Source of the DNA: Algoriphagus zhangzhouensis
GTDB taxonomy: Bacteria; Bacteroidota; Bacteroidia; Cytophagales; Cyclobacteriaceae
Length of the DNA stretch: 64,000 nt
Assembly (NCBI RefSeq): GCF_900148515.1
Contig: NZ_FRXN01000007.1
Coordinates: forward strand, 84,237 to 148,236
Direction: 5' to 3'
A model generated the notes under the pieces. It ran no database searches and had not been told where the DNA came from. It saw only the letters and a program-made list of their open reading frames with translations. Of this stretch, positions 43,877 to 52,053 are shown piece by piece (the first letter of the stretch is position 1; the number at the start of each line of letters is the position of its first letter). Position numbers and translations under genes: made by a program.

Positions 43877-44506
43877 TTATACTATATCCTCTAACTGACC
43901 TAAACCCTCACGAATCAATTCCACCTCTTCGCCGGTACAATCCAATACTGTCGAAGCTACATTTTGGCCATATCCACCATCAATTACTACATCTACCAGA
44001 TGTTGATATTTTTCAAAAATCAACTCAGGATCTGTGCTATATTCCACCACATCATCTTCATCATGAATGGAAGTTGTCAAGATTGGCTGACCAAGCTCCT
44101 GCACAAGCATTCGGGGAACATTATGATTGGGGATTCTGATTCCAATTGTTTTTTTACTCATTTGAAGGATTTTTGGAACCTGAGAACTCGCTTCCAAAAT
44201 AAAGGTAAAAGGACCTGGAAATGCCTTTTTCATCATCTTGAAGACAGGTTTGGTGATCACTCGTGTGTATTGAGCTATATCACTTAAGTCCGCGCAGATA
44301 AATGAGAACTTATGTTTTTTAGGATTGATTCCCTTGATTTTGGCAATCCGCTCCACAGCCCGCTGATTGGTAATATCGCATCCCATTCCATAAACCGTAT
44401 CAGTGGGATAGATCACTACTCCCCCATTTCTAAGGATTTCAGCTATTTCCCGAATCCTTCTGGGATCAGGATTTTCTTCATACAATCGGATAAACTCAGC
44501 TGGCAT
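43877..44506 (-). CDS. L-threonylcarbamoyladenylate synthase (Sua5/YciO/YrdC family)
   Basis: A 209-residue YrdC-fold protein that makes threonylcarbamoyl-AMP for t6A37 of tRNAs, or an uncharacterised YciO-type paralogue. Seen are GGVVIYPTDTVYGMGCDI (about 30-47), KIKGINPKKHKFSFIC, FPGPFTFILEAS and GIRIPNH; KHKFSF differs from the KR...P(L) motif of strict Sua5, which leans to the YciO branch. It lies between the Nudix gene and the WbqC-like gene. Confidence 0.85.
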   Translation of the reverse strand: MPAEFIRLYEENPDPRRIREIAEILRNGGVVIYPTDTVYGMGCDITNQRAVERIAKIKGINPKKHKFSFICADLSDIAQYTRVITKPVFKMMKKAFPGPFTFILEASSQVPKILQMSKKTIGIRIPNHNVPRMLVQELGQPILTTSIHDEDDVVEYSTDPELIFEKYQHLVDVVIDGGYGQNVASTVLDCTGEEVELIREGLGQLEDIV

Positions 44507-44518
44507 TTTTTAATAGAT

Positions 44519-44932
44519 TTAATCAGTAATCAATTCAGTCCAATTCTCTTTCAAATATTGAACAATTGGAATATCTGCAATCGCCCAATTTACCTCAAAA
44601 AGTTCGTTAACTCCTAGCCAGAGGTATTTATCATGCTCTAGCAAAGTGATTTCTCCACTATTAATTTGAGCTAAAAACGGAATCAATTGAATGGTTATTC
44701 CTTCAATATAAGAGTGTTCTGATAGAGGAAGTTCATTACCGATCTGGATTTTCAAATTCAATTCCTCCAAAATCTCTCTTTGCAAACATTGTTGAGCACT
44801 TTCAGCTTTTTCGACCTTTCCACCGGGGAACTCCCAAAATCCAGCCAAAGGCATTTGAGGTGAACGTCGAACAGCCAGAATTTTATCCTGAAAAAATATC
44901 ACAGCACAGGAAACGGGGATGATTTTATTCAT
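44519..44932 (-). CDS. Nudix hydrolase, MutT-like (deoxy)nucleoside triphosphate pyrophosphohydrolase
   Basis: A 137-residue single Nudix domain. The box GGKVEKAESAQQCLQREILEEL is complete, with the REILEE metal helix near residues 53-58, and is preceded by the EFPGG turn. The N terminus (VSCAVIFFQDKILAVRR) is like MutT sanitation enzymes that remove 8-oxo-dGTP. First gene of the Nudix-Sua5-WbqC run; a -7-like TAAGTTTG lies upstream on the minus strand (44964-44957) without a matching -33. Confidence 0.88.
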   Translation of the reverse strand: MNKIIPVSCAVIFFQDKILAVRRSPQMPLAGFWEFPGGKVEKAESAQQCLQREILEELNLKIQIGNELPLSEHSYIEGITIQLIPFLAQINSGEITLLEHDKYLWLGVNELFEVNWAIADIPIVQYLKENWTELITD

Positions 44933-45007
44933 TCTGAATTTTGAAAATGGTTAGAGCAAACTTAAAAAATAAAGAATTGGGATGCTTTTCTTATTTTTGA
45001 CCCCACT

Positions 45008-46051
45008 ATGCTAGCCGACAAAAAGAAAAAACTACTTCTCGTTCTGATTATCGCCTTCTCGGTTTTGGGTATCTCTATGACCTTTTACTTCTATCAGGTC
45101 TTTTTCAGCCCAAATGTTTTGCTAGAATCCGAGCAGCCAGTTGCGTTGAGAATCCCAAGCAATGCCAATTATAAATACGTGGCCAACAAACTCTATGAAG
45201 ATCAGATCATTTCTGATGCGGTGAGTTTTGGTTTTGTTGCAAAAGTCCTAGACTATCAAGAATTGGTGAAACCGGGGCTATACACAATTAAGCCAGATAT
45301 GACCAATCTGGAACTGGTTCGGCTACTTCGATCTGGAGATCAAACTCCAGTCAGGATTACATTCAATAATGTCCGAACCAAAGAGGATTTGGCTGAGAAA
45401 ATCACAGCGAATTTGGAAATTGATTCTACTCAGTTTTTGAATATGATCCAGGATTCCGTCTACATTCGAAAATTTGATTTCGATGAAGAAACCATTATGA
45501 GCATGTTTATTCCAAATACCTATGAGGTGTGGTGGAATACAAGTCCTGAGGCTCTTTTTGACAGAATGTATCGTGAATACAATGATTTTTGGACTGACGC
45601 CAGAAAGGAAAAAGCAAAACAAATGGGCCTGAGTCAAAAGGAAGTTTCAACCTTGGCTAGCATTGTTCAGGCAGAGAGTCAAAAATCTGATGAAAGACCT
45701 CGAATTGCGGGAGTATATTTAAATAGACTTCGATTAAATATGCCGCTTCAGGCAGATCCAACTCTGGTTTTTGCCTTGGGAGACTTTTCTTTGAAGAGAG
45801 TATTGAATATCCATAAAGAAACTGAAAGCCCTTATAACACTTATAAGTATGCTGGACTTCCTCCAGGACCAATCAATTTGCCCGACATTAATTCTCTAGA
45901 TGCTGTCTTGAATGCGGAAGATCATAAATATTTGTATTTCTGCGCAAAGGAGGATTTTTCAGGATATCATGCTTTCGCGACTAGTCTTGCTCAGCACAAT
46001 GCCAATGCGAGGAGATATCAGGCAGCATTGAACCAAGCTAGAATTTTCTAA
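45008..46051 (+). CDS. mltG: Endolytic murein transglycosylase MltG
   Basis: A 347-residue YceG/MltG family protein with one N-terminal membrane helix (about 8-32), a LysM-like linker and the catalytic domain. The active-site Glu lies in LASIVQAESQK (about residue 222). The C-terminal signatures YAGLPPGPINLP and YLYFCAKEDFSGYHAFA are clear. MltG cuts nascent glycan strands at the membrane and sets their length. The gene is divergent from the Nudix gene and leads a run with a thioesterase one base downstream. Confidence 0.94.
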   Translation: MLADKKKKLLLVLIIAFSVLGISMTFYFYQVFFSPNVLLESEQPVALRIPSNANYKYVANKLYEDQIISDAVSFGFVAKVLDYQELVKPGLYTIKPDMTNLELVRLLRSGDQTPVRITFNNVRTKEDLAEKITANLEIDSTQFLNMIQDSVYIRKFDFDEETIMSMFIPNTYEVWWNTSPEALFDRMYREYNDFWTDARKEKAKQMGLSQKEVSTLASIVQAESQKSDERPRIAGVYLNRLRLNMPLQADPTLVFALGDFSLKRVLNIHKETESPYNTYKYAGLPPGPINLPDINSLDAVLNAEDHKYLYFCAKEDFSGYHAFATSLAQHNANARRYQAALNQARIF

Positions 46052-46052
46052 A

Positions 46053-46457
46053 ATGTATCAAGCAGAAACACAACTCCGAGTTCGCTATGCGGAGACAGAC
46101 CAAATGAGTTATGTCTACTATGGCAACTATGCCATGTACTTTGAAGTAGCCCGAGTTGAAGCGATGAGGAGCATTGGGTTCTCTTACAGGCAAATGGAGG
46201 ATGAAGGTGTAATGATGCCTGTTTTGGAAAGTCATTTCAAGTACATCAAGCCAGGAAAGTACGATGAGCTATTGACCATCAAAACCAGAATTCCAGAACT
46301 TCCCGGAGTACGGATCAGATTTGAATACGAAGTATACAATGAAGAGAATGAGCTGATTACAGAAGGATGGACTATTCTCACCTTTCTCAAAAAAGAAAGT
46401 CACCGTCCAACCAGACCTCCACAAAATTTATTAGATTTATTGAAATCGTACTTTTAG
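46053..46457 (+). CDS. Acyl-CoA thioesterase (YbgC-like hotdog fold)
   Basis: A 134-residue 4HBT protein. The catalytic region is VRYAETDQMSYVYYGNYAMYF with the usual Asp after the ET pair, followed by the long hotdog helix FEVARVEAMRSIGF. It likely hydrolyses acyl-CoA or acyl-carrier-protein thioesters. It begins one base after the mltG stop and precedes the YihY gene by 15 bases. Confidence 0.9.
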   Translation: MYQAETQLRVRYAETDQMSYVYYGNYAMYFEVARVEAMRSIGFSYRQMEDEGVMMPVLESHFKYIKPGKYDELLTIKTRIPELPGVRIRFEYEVYNEENELITEGWTILTFLKKESHRPTRPPQNLLDLLKSYF

Positions 46458-46472
46458 AATTAATTCACTTCT

Positions 46473-47444
46473 GTGGTCAAAAAGAGGATACAAAAAATCC
46501 AAAACAGGGTAGAAACCAGACTTAAGGGCTTTCGGAAAATTCATTTTGGAGATCCAGAAAAGAACCTTTATGATTTGGGCTATATTTTTATCCAACAGCT
46601 CAAAAAGGACGACATCAATGAGAGAGCGGGGTCCATGGCTTTCAGCTTTACTGTGGCTCTTTTCCCATTATTGCTATTCCTTTTGAACTTGATTCCTTAT
46701 TTGCAGAATTTCATTCCGTATGTGACAACGGATAATATTTTGCTATTTATTCAAGACATCCTACCTGGAGAGATTTATGCCCAGATGGAGAATACGATTA
46801 TGGACATAGTATCCAAACCTCGGCAAAGTCTCCTTTCATTGGGTTTCTTCTTTGCCCTTTTCGCCTCCACTCAGGGGGTGATTTCCATGATGGGCTCCTT
46901 CAACTCAGTTTATCAGACGAGAGAAAGTAGAGGCTTTTTCCTCAGTAGGTTAATTGCCGTGGGAATTGTTTTCAGTCTTGTAGTAGCAATATTTTCAGCA
47001 AGTACGATTATGATTTTCGGAACCATTGCAATCAATAGGATTAATGAAATGCAGCTATTCAACTCTGACTTTTTGATTTTCCTATTTCACTCCCTAAAAT
47101 TTGTAGTGCTGCTGATGGTATTCTACTTTACCTCAGCCTTCATCTTTAGATTTGCTCCAGTTGTCCATGACAAATGGCATTTCTTTTCCATAGGAGCCAA
47201 TTTCGCTGGGATTTTGATCACTTTGGCTTTCTACGGCTTTACTTTTTATCTAAACAATTTCGCCAGCTACAACAAGCTTTATGGCTCTATTGGAACCTTG
47301 CTTGCCTTAATGCTTTGGCTTTACATTACTTCTTTGATTATTTTGATATCGTTTGAGGTAAATGTAACCTTAGATTTGATTGAGGAAGAGAAAAAGAAAA
47401 AAGAATTGGAATACGAGGACTTCCAAGAAAGCAATGTAGATTAA
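46473..47444 (+). CDS. YihY/virulence factor BrkB family membrane protein
   Basis: A 323-residue protein with about six membrane helices and the family motifs RAGSMAFSFTVALFPLLLFLLN (about 50-71), YGSIGTLLALMLWLYITSLIIL and a charged tail. The start is a GTG at 46473, since no ATG fits. YihY-type proteins are widespread and their role is not established (they were once named RNase BN in error). Last gene of the mltG run. Confidence 0.88.
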   Translation: MVKKRIQKIQNRVETRLKGFRKIHFGDPEKNLYDLGYIFIQQLKKDDINERAGSMAFSFTVALFPLLLFLLNLIPYLQNFIPYVTTDNILLFIQDILPGEIYAQMENTIMDIVSKPRQSLLSLGFFFALFASTQGVISMMGSFNSVYQTRESRGFFLSRLIAVGIVFSLVVAIFSASTIMIFGTIAINRINEMQLFNSDFLIFLFHSLKFVVLLMVFYFTSAFIFRFAPVVHDKWHFFSIGANFAGILITLAFYGFTFYLNNFASYNKLYGSIGTLLALMLWLYITSLIILISFEVNVTLDLIEEEKKKKELEYEDFQESNVD

Positions 47445-47476
47445 AAAAGTGGCCTCTAGAATCCTAGAAACCACTT
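47441..47476 (-). terminator. Terminator between convergent YihY and DUF6807 genes
   Basis: On the minus strand AAGTGG(TT)TCTAG and CTAGA(GG)CCACTT pair, with two inner G-U wobbles that are only possible on this strand, and a run of six T follows. It ends the minus-strand operon of the DUF6807 gene. Confidence 0.78.
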
Positions 47477-47504
47477 CTTAAAATAGACTTATAAATTTTA
47501 TTTT

Positions 47505-48530
47505 CTATTTGAAATCTTTGACCAGTTGATTGATTTCCTCGTCTGTCAAATCAGAAGAAGCAATAATCATTCGGTAATTAAATGTAACTGACTGACCTTT
47601 TTTGAGGCTGTAGTTTAGCTCCTCTTTACCTTCTGAGAAAACTTTTTGACCAAGTGGGTTTGCAGCAAATAAGCCATAATCTCTGGCATGCCAATAGGTA
47701 GGGTATCCTACATTTTTTGGATGATCTACAATCACCAATGACACATCCTCTCCATTGATTTCACTGCCTAGCTTCATCCAGGTAGCACGAGTTCCCCAGA
47801 CGTCTCCACCTTCGATTCCTTCAGAGCTTCTATAGTCTCCTTTGACGTAGGTATTGTCCATTTTGGCAACCTTAGTAACTACACCGTGTGAATCCATCAA
47901 CTCTGTAGGCTTATCAGATGGCAATTCAAGTTCTCTGGCTACACGGATGGCATACATCCCTTCTTTATTATCGGTAAAATCAACTTCATCAACCAAAGCT
48001 GTTAAAGTAGTTTTTCTATCGATAATTCGCAGTCCATCTTTAGCTTGGAAGCTGAAAGTGGTCTTTTCACTTAACAGTGATGTATTGTCAGGAGCTTTCC
48101 AGAGGGATTCTGTTTCAAAGCTAGCCTTCCCTTTTCCATCCTTCACCTTACCCAAAGATTGGTGGTAAATGGTTCCGAATTTGGATCTTTCTTCTGCAGG
48201 GATAGCATCCGAATTGTTCCAAAAATCCAGTCCATTCACATCACCATAATTAAACCAAATCCCAACATGATGAGGGTGATCGGTTCTATCTCCTGCTTTG
48301 TTCTCCATCGGGTAACTTCTAGTCAGCACGTTGCCTTCAGGGGAAATAACAGGCCATAAAACCGGCTTTTTGATTGTACTAGGGTAGATATAGGAAGTAA
48401 AAAGTTGATTATCCACAATTACATCAACTTTCTTTTCAGCTTCATTTACTTTGATTTCAATATTCTCCTGAGCAAATCCTGTGATTCCTCCGACCAAGAA
48501 AAAGCCCATGGCAATCATTAATTTCTTCAT
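47505..48530 (-). CDS. DUF6807/PmoA family exported protein
   Basis: A 341-residue protein with a signal peptide (MKKLMIAMGFFLVGGITGFAQ). The middle has the conserved TDHPHHVGIWFNYGDVNGLDFW (about residues 82-103) and the C-terminal half has YPTYWHARDYGLFAANPLG. These are hallmarks of the family labelled PmoA-like or DUF6807, found beside Gfo/Idh oxidoreductases in carbohydrate loci; the methane-oxygenase label is not supported by homology here. It is the last gene of the second SusCD operon, with an intergenic stem-loop at 48556-48589 just upstream. Confidence 0.8.
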   Translation of the reverse strand: MKKLMIAMGFFLVGGITGFAQENIEIKVNEAEKKVDVIVDNQLFTSYIYPSTIKKPVLWPVISPEGNVLTRSYPMENKAGDRTDHPHHVGIWFNYGDVNGLDFWNNSDAIPAEERSKFGTIYHQSLGKVKDGKGKASFETESLWKAPDNTSLLSEKTTFSFQAKDGLRIIDRKTTLTALVDEVDFTDNKEGMYAIRVARELELPSDKPTELMDSHGVVTKVAKMDNTYVKGDYRSSEGIEGGDVWGTRATWMKLGSEINGEDVSLVIVDHPKNVGYPTYWHARDYGLFAANPLGQKVFSEGKEELNYSLKKGQSVTFNYRMIIASSDLTDEEINQLVKDFK

Positions 48531-48555
48531 ATTGATAATTCATTAGAATTTAAAG

Positions 48556-48589
48556 GTTGAAACCTGTCAAATAGTTGACAGGCTCCAAC
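48556..48589 (-). other. Stem-loop between Gfo/Idh and DUF6807 genes
   Basis: The minus-strand RNA can form a 15-bp stem with loop CUAU; the inner 8 bp (CCTGTCAA/TTGACAGG) are perfect and two outer pairs are G-U wobbles. On the plus strand these two would be mismatches, so the structure fits a minus-strand transcript. It is followed by CTTTAAATTC, not a strong T run, so it could stabilise or process the mRNA or act as a weak terminator. Confidence 0.75.
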
Positions 48590-48619
48590 AAGTATTAAAA
48601 TTGAGATCAAAAGATACTC

Positions 48620-49963
48620 TTATACGATATCTGGAACCTCAAATCCTGGTCTATAATTTCTGGTCAACATCGCATCAGCCTCCTCATCATTGATGAAGGT
48701 TTCTGAACTTGGATTAAAGTTCAGTACTCTACCCAATCGATACGCGATATTACCCAAATGAGCTAATCCAGAAGATAAGTGGGCTGTCTCAACCGGGCCA
48801 TTCAAAATGGATCTATCATGCTTTCTAACAGCCTCGATAAAGTTGGCGAAGTGGCCATCAGTACCACCTGCTCCACGATCGATTCCTGATGCAGCTGCAT
48901 TTCCATCATCTCCTGATTTACCCGGAGTTCTATCCCTACCTAAGAAGGACTGGTATTTGTCATATCCATCGACTACGATATAACCTTTATCTCCGTAGAA
49001 AATATTACCTACCGTAGCTCCATCTTCAGCATTTGTATACCATGGACGAACCTCAAATTGAATGATTTTATCTTCATCTGGGTAATTGTAAATTGAGGTC
49101 AATACTTCTGGAACTTCTTTACAGTCATCCCATAGATACTTTCCTCCCATTGAGGTAATTTGAGTTGGGAACCCAACATCCAATCCCCACATGCAGAGAT
49201 CCGTTTCATGGATACCTTGATTACCAACATCACCATTCCCATAGTCCCAATGCCAGTGCCAATTATAATGAACTAAATTTTCGGTAAATGGCCTTTTTGG
49301 TGCAGGACCAGTCCAAAGGTCATAATCCAACCCTTCAGGGACTGGAGAGAAGCCTTTATCACCAATATCTCCTCTCATTCTAAACACAAGACCTCGAGCC
49401 ATATAAACGCGGCCGATGTAGCCATCTCTTATTAACTCAATAGCTTCTTGAACAGCTGGAGAACTTCTCAACTGAACCCCATGCTGAACGATCCGGTCGT
49501 ATTTATTGGCTGCTTCCACCATTTTACGACCTTCAGAAATATTATGAGAGCCTGGTTTTTCTACATAGACATCCTTCCCTGCCTGACAAGCCCAAATGGT
49601 TGCCAGAGCATGCCAGTGATTTGGAGTAGCAAGGCTAATCACATCAATATCTTTGTTATCTATGATTCTCCTTATATCCTGCTCGAGAGCAACATCTTTC
49701 CCGTACTTATCTTTAATATCCTTTTGTCTCTCTTTTAGGATATTCATATCCGGATCACATATATGCGTAATCTCTACATTATCTTGAGCCATAAAGCCTT
49801 GTACGTGGCTTTTGCCTCGACCATTTAGACCAAGTACAGCAGCGTTGATTCTATCATTTGCCCCAAAAGCTCGGGACGGAATAATAGTGGGAGCGACCAT
49901 GGCCGCTGTCCCAGCTACTACTGATTTTTTGATAAATGATCTTCTTGAATCGTCATTTTTCAT
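48620..49963 (-). CDS. Gfo/Idh/MocA family oxidoreductase with Tat signal
   Basis: A 447-residue NAD(P)-dependent oxidoreductase. The N terminus has a twin-arginine signal (DDSRRSFIKKSVVAGTAAM), so the folded, cofactor-loaded protein is exported. The Rossmann part begins at INAAVLGLNGRGKSHVQG and the conserved VEKPGSHN (about residue 137) matches the EKP motif. The C-terminal part is the sugar-binding alpha/beta domain. Exported members act on sugars or glycosides, in some cases through 3-keto intermediates; the substrate is unknown. Third gene of the SusC-SusD-oxidoreductase-DUF6807 operon. Confidence 0.88.
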   Translation of the reverse strand: MKNDDSRRSFIKKSVVAGTAAMVAPTIIPSRAFGANDRINAAVLGLNGRGKSHVQGFMAQDNVEITHICDPDMNILKERQKDIKDKYGKDVALEQDIRRIIDNKDIDVISLATPNHWHALATIWACQAGKDVYVEKPGSHNISEGRKMVEAANKYDRIVQHGVQLRSSPAVQEAIELIRDGYIGRVYMARGLVFRMRGDIGDKGFSPVPEGLDYDLWTGPAPKRPFTENLVHYNWHWHWDYGNGDVGNQGIHETDLCMWGLDVGFPTQITSMGGKYLWDDCKEVPEVLTSIYNYPDEDKIIQFEVRPWYTNAEDGATVGNIFYGDKGYIVVDGYDKYQSFLGRDRTPGKSGDDGNAAASGIDRGAGGTDGHFANFIEAVRKHDRSILNGPVETAHLSSGLAHLGNIAYRLGRVLNFNPSSETFINDEEADAMLTRNYRPGFEVPDIV

Positions 49964-50004
49964 TTAAAGGATGTTTGTGGATTTAAGGTTAAAAACTTAT
50001 TTAA

Positions 50005-52029
50005 TTAATCTTGATTAAGTGCTTCCATAGGATCAATGTTAGGAACACCTGCCGGCTGAATGATATGCGTAAGAGGTTCAATATTAGACTCAGCCCCATT
50101 ATACCCAGTAGTTTGATTTAGAACAGCTCCTACATTACCCACCAAATATGGTTGGTATACCGGCCAATAAATATGCATAGGATCCATAGTATACTTGGTG
50201 GTATTGTATGTAGCCCAAGGCACCTCATCTCTAAAGAAATTGTTCTTTTCCATCATTCTATCATAGTAAAAACTGTTCGCTGAAAGGGAAACTTCGATAT
50301 CTGTACCTGAAATAGAATAAGTTTTTCCGTTATATGCAGCCTGCCCTGTCTTGGCCAGGATTACAGAAACTCGAACTAACTCATCATGTCGGTATTCCTC
50401 TCCAAAAAGCTCTCTATTTCTTTCATCCAAAACAGCTCCAATCCCATCTGTCATCACATCCGCGACAGTATACATTGTCATTGCATTTGCTCTAGTTCTG
50501 ATCGTATTAATATCATCTGCAGTTCCTGCATAATCTCCTTGCCAGAATCTAGCTTCCGCTCTAACAAGGTAAGCTTCCGCAATTCTCATTACATACATAC
50601 TCATCTTACCTCCATCTTGTCTATCAGGACGATCCTGGAAGTTGGTTGAGAAGAACTTATACCTTGGGTATCCGAACCAGCAACGAATTGTGTCCAAACA
50701 GGTTAAATTCCCGTCATCATCATATAATCTCAATGGCTGCATGTAATATGGGCTACCATCTTCCTCTAAAGAAGGGTTGTCATACAAGACATCTTCCATT
50801 TCAAACCAATTCAAGTCTTTGTGACGATAATCTTGTTCATCAACCACACCATCGTAATTCCAGATTTCATATTGAGAATAATTAGTAGGTCTAGCAAACC
50901 CTTGGCCTCTACCCCACTTCTTCATCATTCTTCCTCTTGAATCACTGGTTGATTGCTGGACATCTGTACCTGTACGTGTTGTACCCGGCTCCCAAACGCC
51001 CAAGTTGGTACTAACGAAGTTTGGACCCCAAGCTCTAATTCTTGCAGATCTTCCTTGAGTACCTAATACAAACGGAGTATTAACGATATACCAAATCCCT
51101 TCAGGGTTTGATAGCTTTTGGTTATCCTTTTCCATATGAAGGTAATTCACAGCATCAACAGGTGCAAACCCACTTCTACCTGGCAAAGGATTTCCGGTAT
51201 TTGGGTTATTCGTGTTTGCTACTTCTACCTCGGTAACGCCTGAAGGGATCATCCCATCTGTAAATAAAATGGATTCACCGCCATTTATTACATCATCCAT
51301 TAATTGCTCTGCTTCTGCAAAACGCTCATTCAGCATGTAATATTTTGCCAACAAAATCCTTGCAGCATCTTTTGGAGGTTGCCCCAACGCCAAAGCACTC
51401 TTCGGCTTCATATGCTCAACTGCATATTCTAGATCTACGATCATTTGATCCCAAATTCCTTGCATATAAAACGCTTTGAAATCTCTTTTAGCTTCTGCAG
51501 CTACAGTAAGCGGAAAAGCAACGTTTCCGAAATCCATGGTAAGCTGCATATAGAAAAATGCTCTGAGAAAATATGCGCTACCTAGTAAGTGATTCCTCTC
51601 AGGATTAGCTGTACCACCATCCCAATCTGGGTTATCAATAAAGTCTATTACAGTATTGGCCTTTTTGATATGGTTGTAGTTATCTGCATAGAAAGATCTG
51701 GCTCTACCAGCATCATTATTCCGGCTATTCGTAGGAGTTGCATATACTCTCAAATCCACAAAGGCATCTGGTTTATCAGTAGCAGAGACCACTGAAGCAT
51801 CACTCATATTACTATTGAACATCAACTCACGAGTATCTCCATTCCATTGGGTCAAAACTCCTCTTAAAGCTGCATCCAATGCAGTCTGCAAACCTGCAGC
51901 GTCATTATACGTATTATCAGGACTCAAAAAGGACAATGGCTTCTCCTCCAAAAAATCTTCTTGGCAGGAAAACGAAACCATGACCATCAATAGTATTAAC
52001 AGTTTTTTATTTATAATTCTGGTTTTCAT
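50005..52029 (-). CDS. RagB/SusD family nutrient-binding lipoprotein (large)
   Basis: The frame opens at 52053, but the ATG at 52029 puts the lipoprotein signal in place (MKTRIINKKLLILLMVMVSF, lipobox-like SFSC), so I chose it (674 residues). SusD signatures are TYNDAAGLQTALDAALRG, SAYFLRAFFYMQLTMDFGN, IAEAYLVRAEARFWQG and DERNRELFGEEYRHDELVR. It is longer than most SusD proteins (about 500-600 residues), mainly in the middle loop region. It follows its SusC partner by 24 bases. Confidence 0.92.
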   Translation of the reverse strand: MKTRIINKKLLILLMVMVSFSCQEDFLEEKPLSFLSPDNTYNDAAGLQTALDAALRGVLTQWNGDTRELMFNSNMSDASVVSATDKPDAFVDLRVYATPTNSRNNDAGRARSFYADNYNHIKKANTVIDFIDNPDWDGGTANPERNHLLGSAYFLRAFFYMQLTMDFGNVAFPLTVAAEAKRDFKAFYMQGIWDQMIVDLEYAVEHMKPKSALALGQPPKDAARILLAKYYMLNERFAEAEQLMDDVINGGESILFTDGMIPSGVTEVEVANTNNPNTGNPLPGRSGFAPVDAVNYLHMEKDNQKLSNPEGIWYIVNTPFVLGTQGRSARIRAWGPNFVSTNLGVWEPGTTRTGTDVQQSTSDSRGRMMKKWGRGQGFARPTNYSQYEIWNYDGVVDEQDYRHKDLNWFEMEDVLYDNPSLEEDGSPYYMQPLRLYDDDGNLTCLDTIRCWFGYPRYKFFSTNFQDRPDRQDGGKMSMYVMRIAEAYLVRAEARFWQGDYAGTADDINTIRTRANAMTMYTVADVMTDGIGAVLDERNRELFGEEYRHDELVRVSVILAKTGQAAYNGKTYSISGTDIEVSLSANSFYYDRMMEKNNFFRDEVPWATYNTTKYTMDPMHIYWPVYQPYLVGNVGAVLNQTTGYNGAESNIEPLTHIIQPAGVPNIDPMEALNQD

Positions 52030-52053
52030 TTTTTTCAATTTTTTGGGTTTCAA

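Noticed and set aside
44992..44999. TATTTTTG just before mltG as a -7 box
   Set aside because: No -33 element at the needed spacing, and the start of transcription would fall three bases before the ATG.
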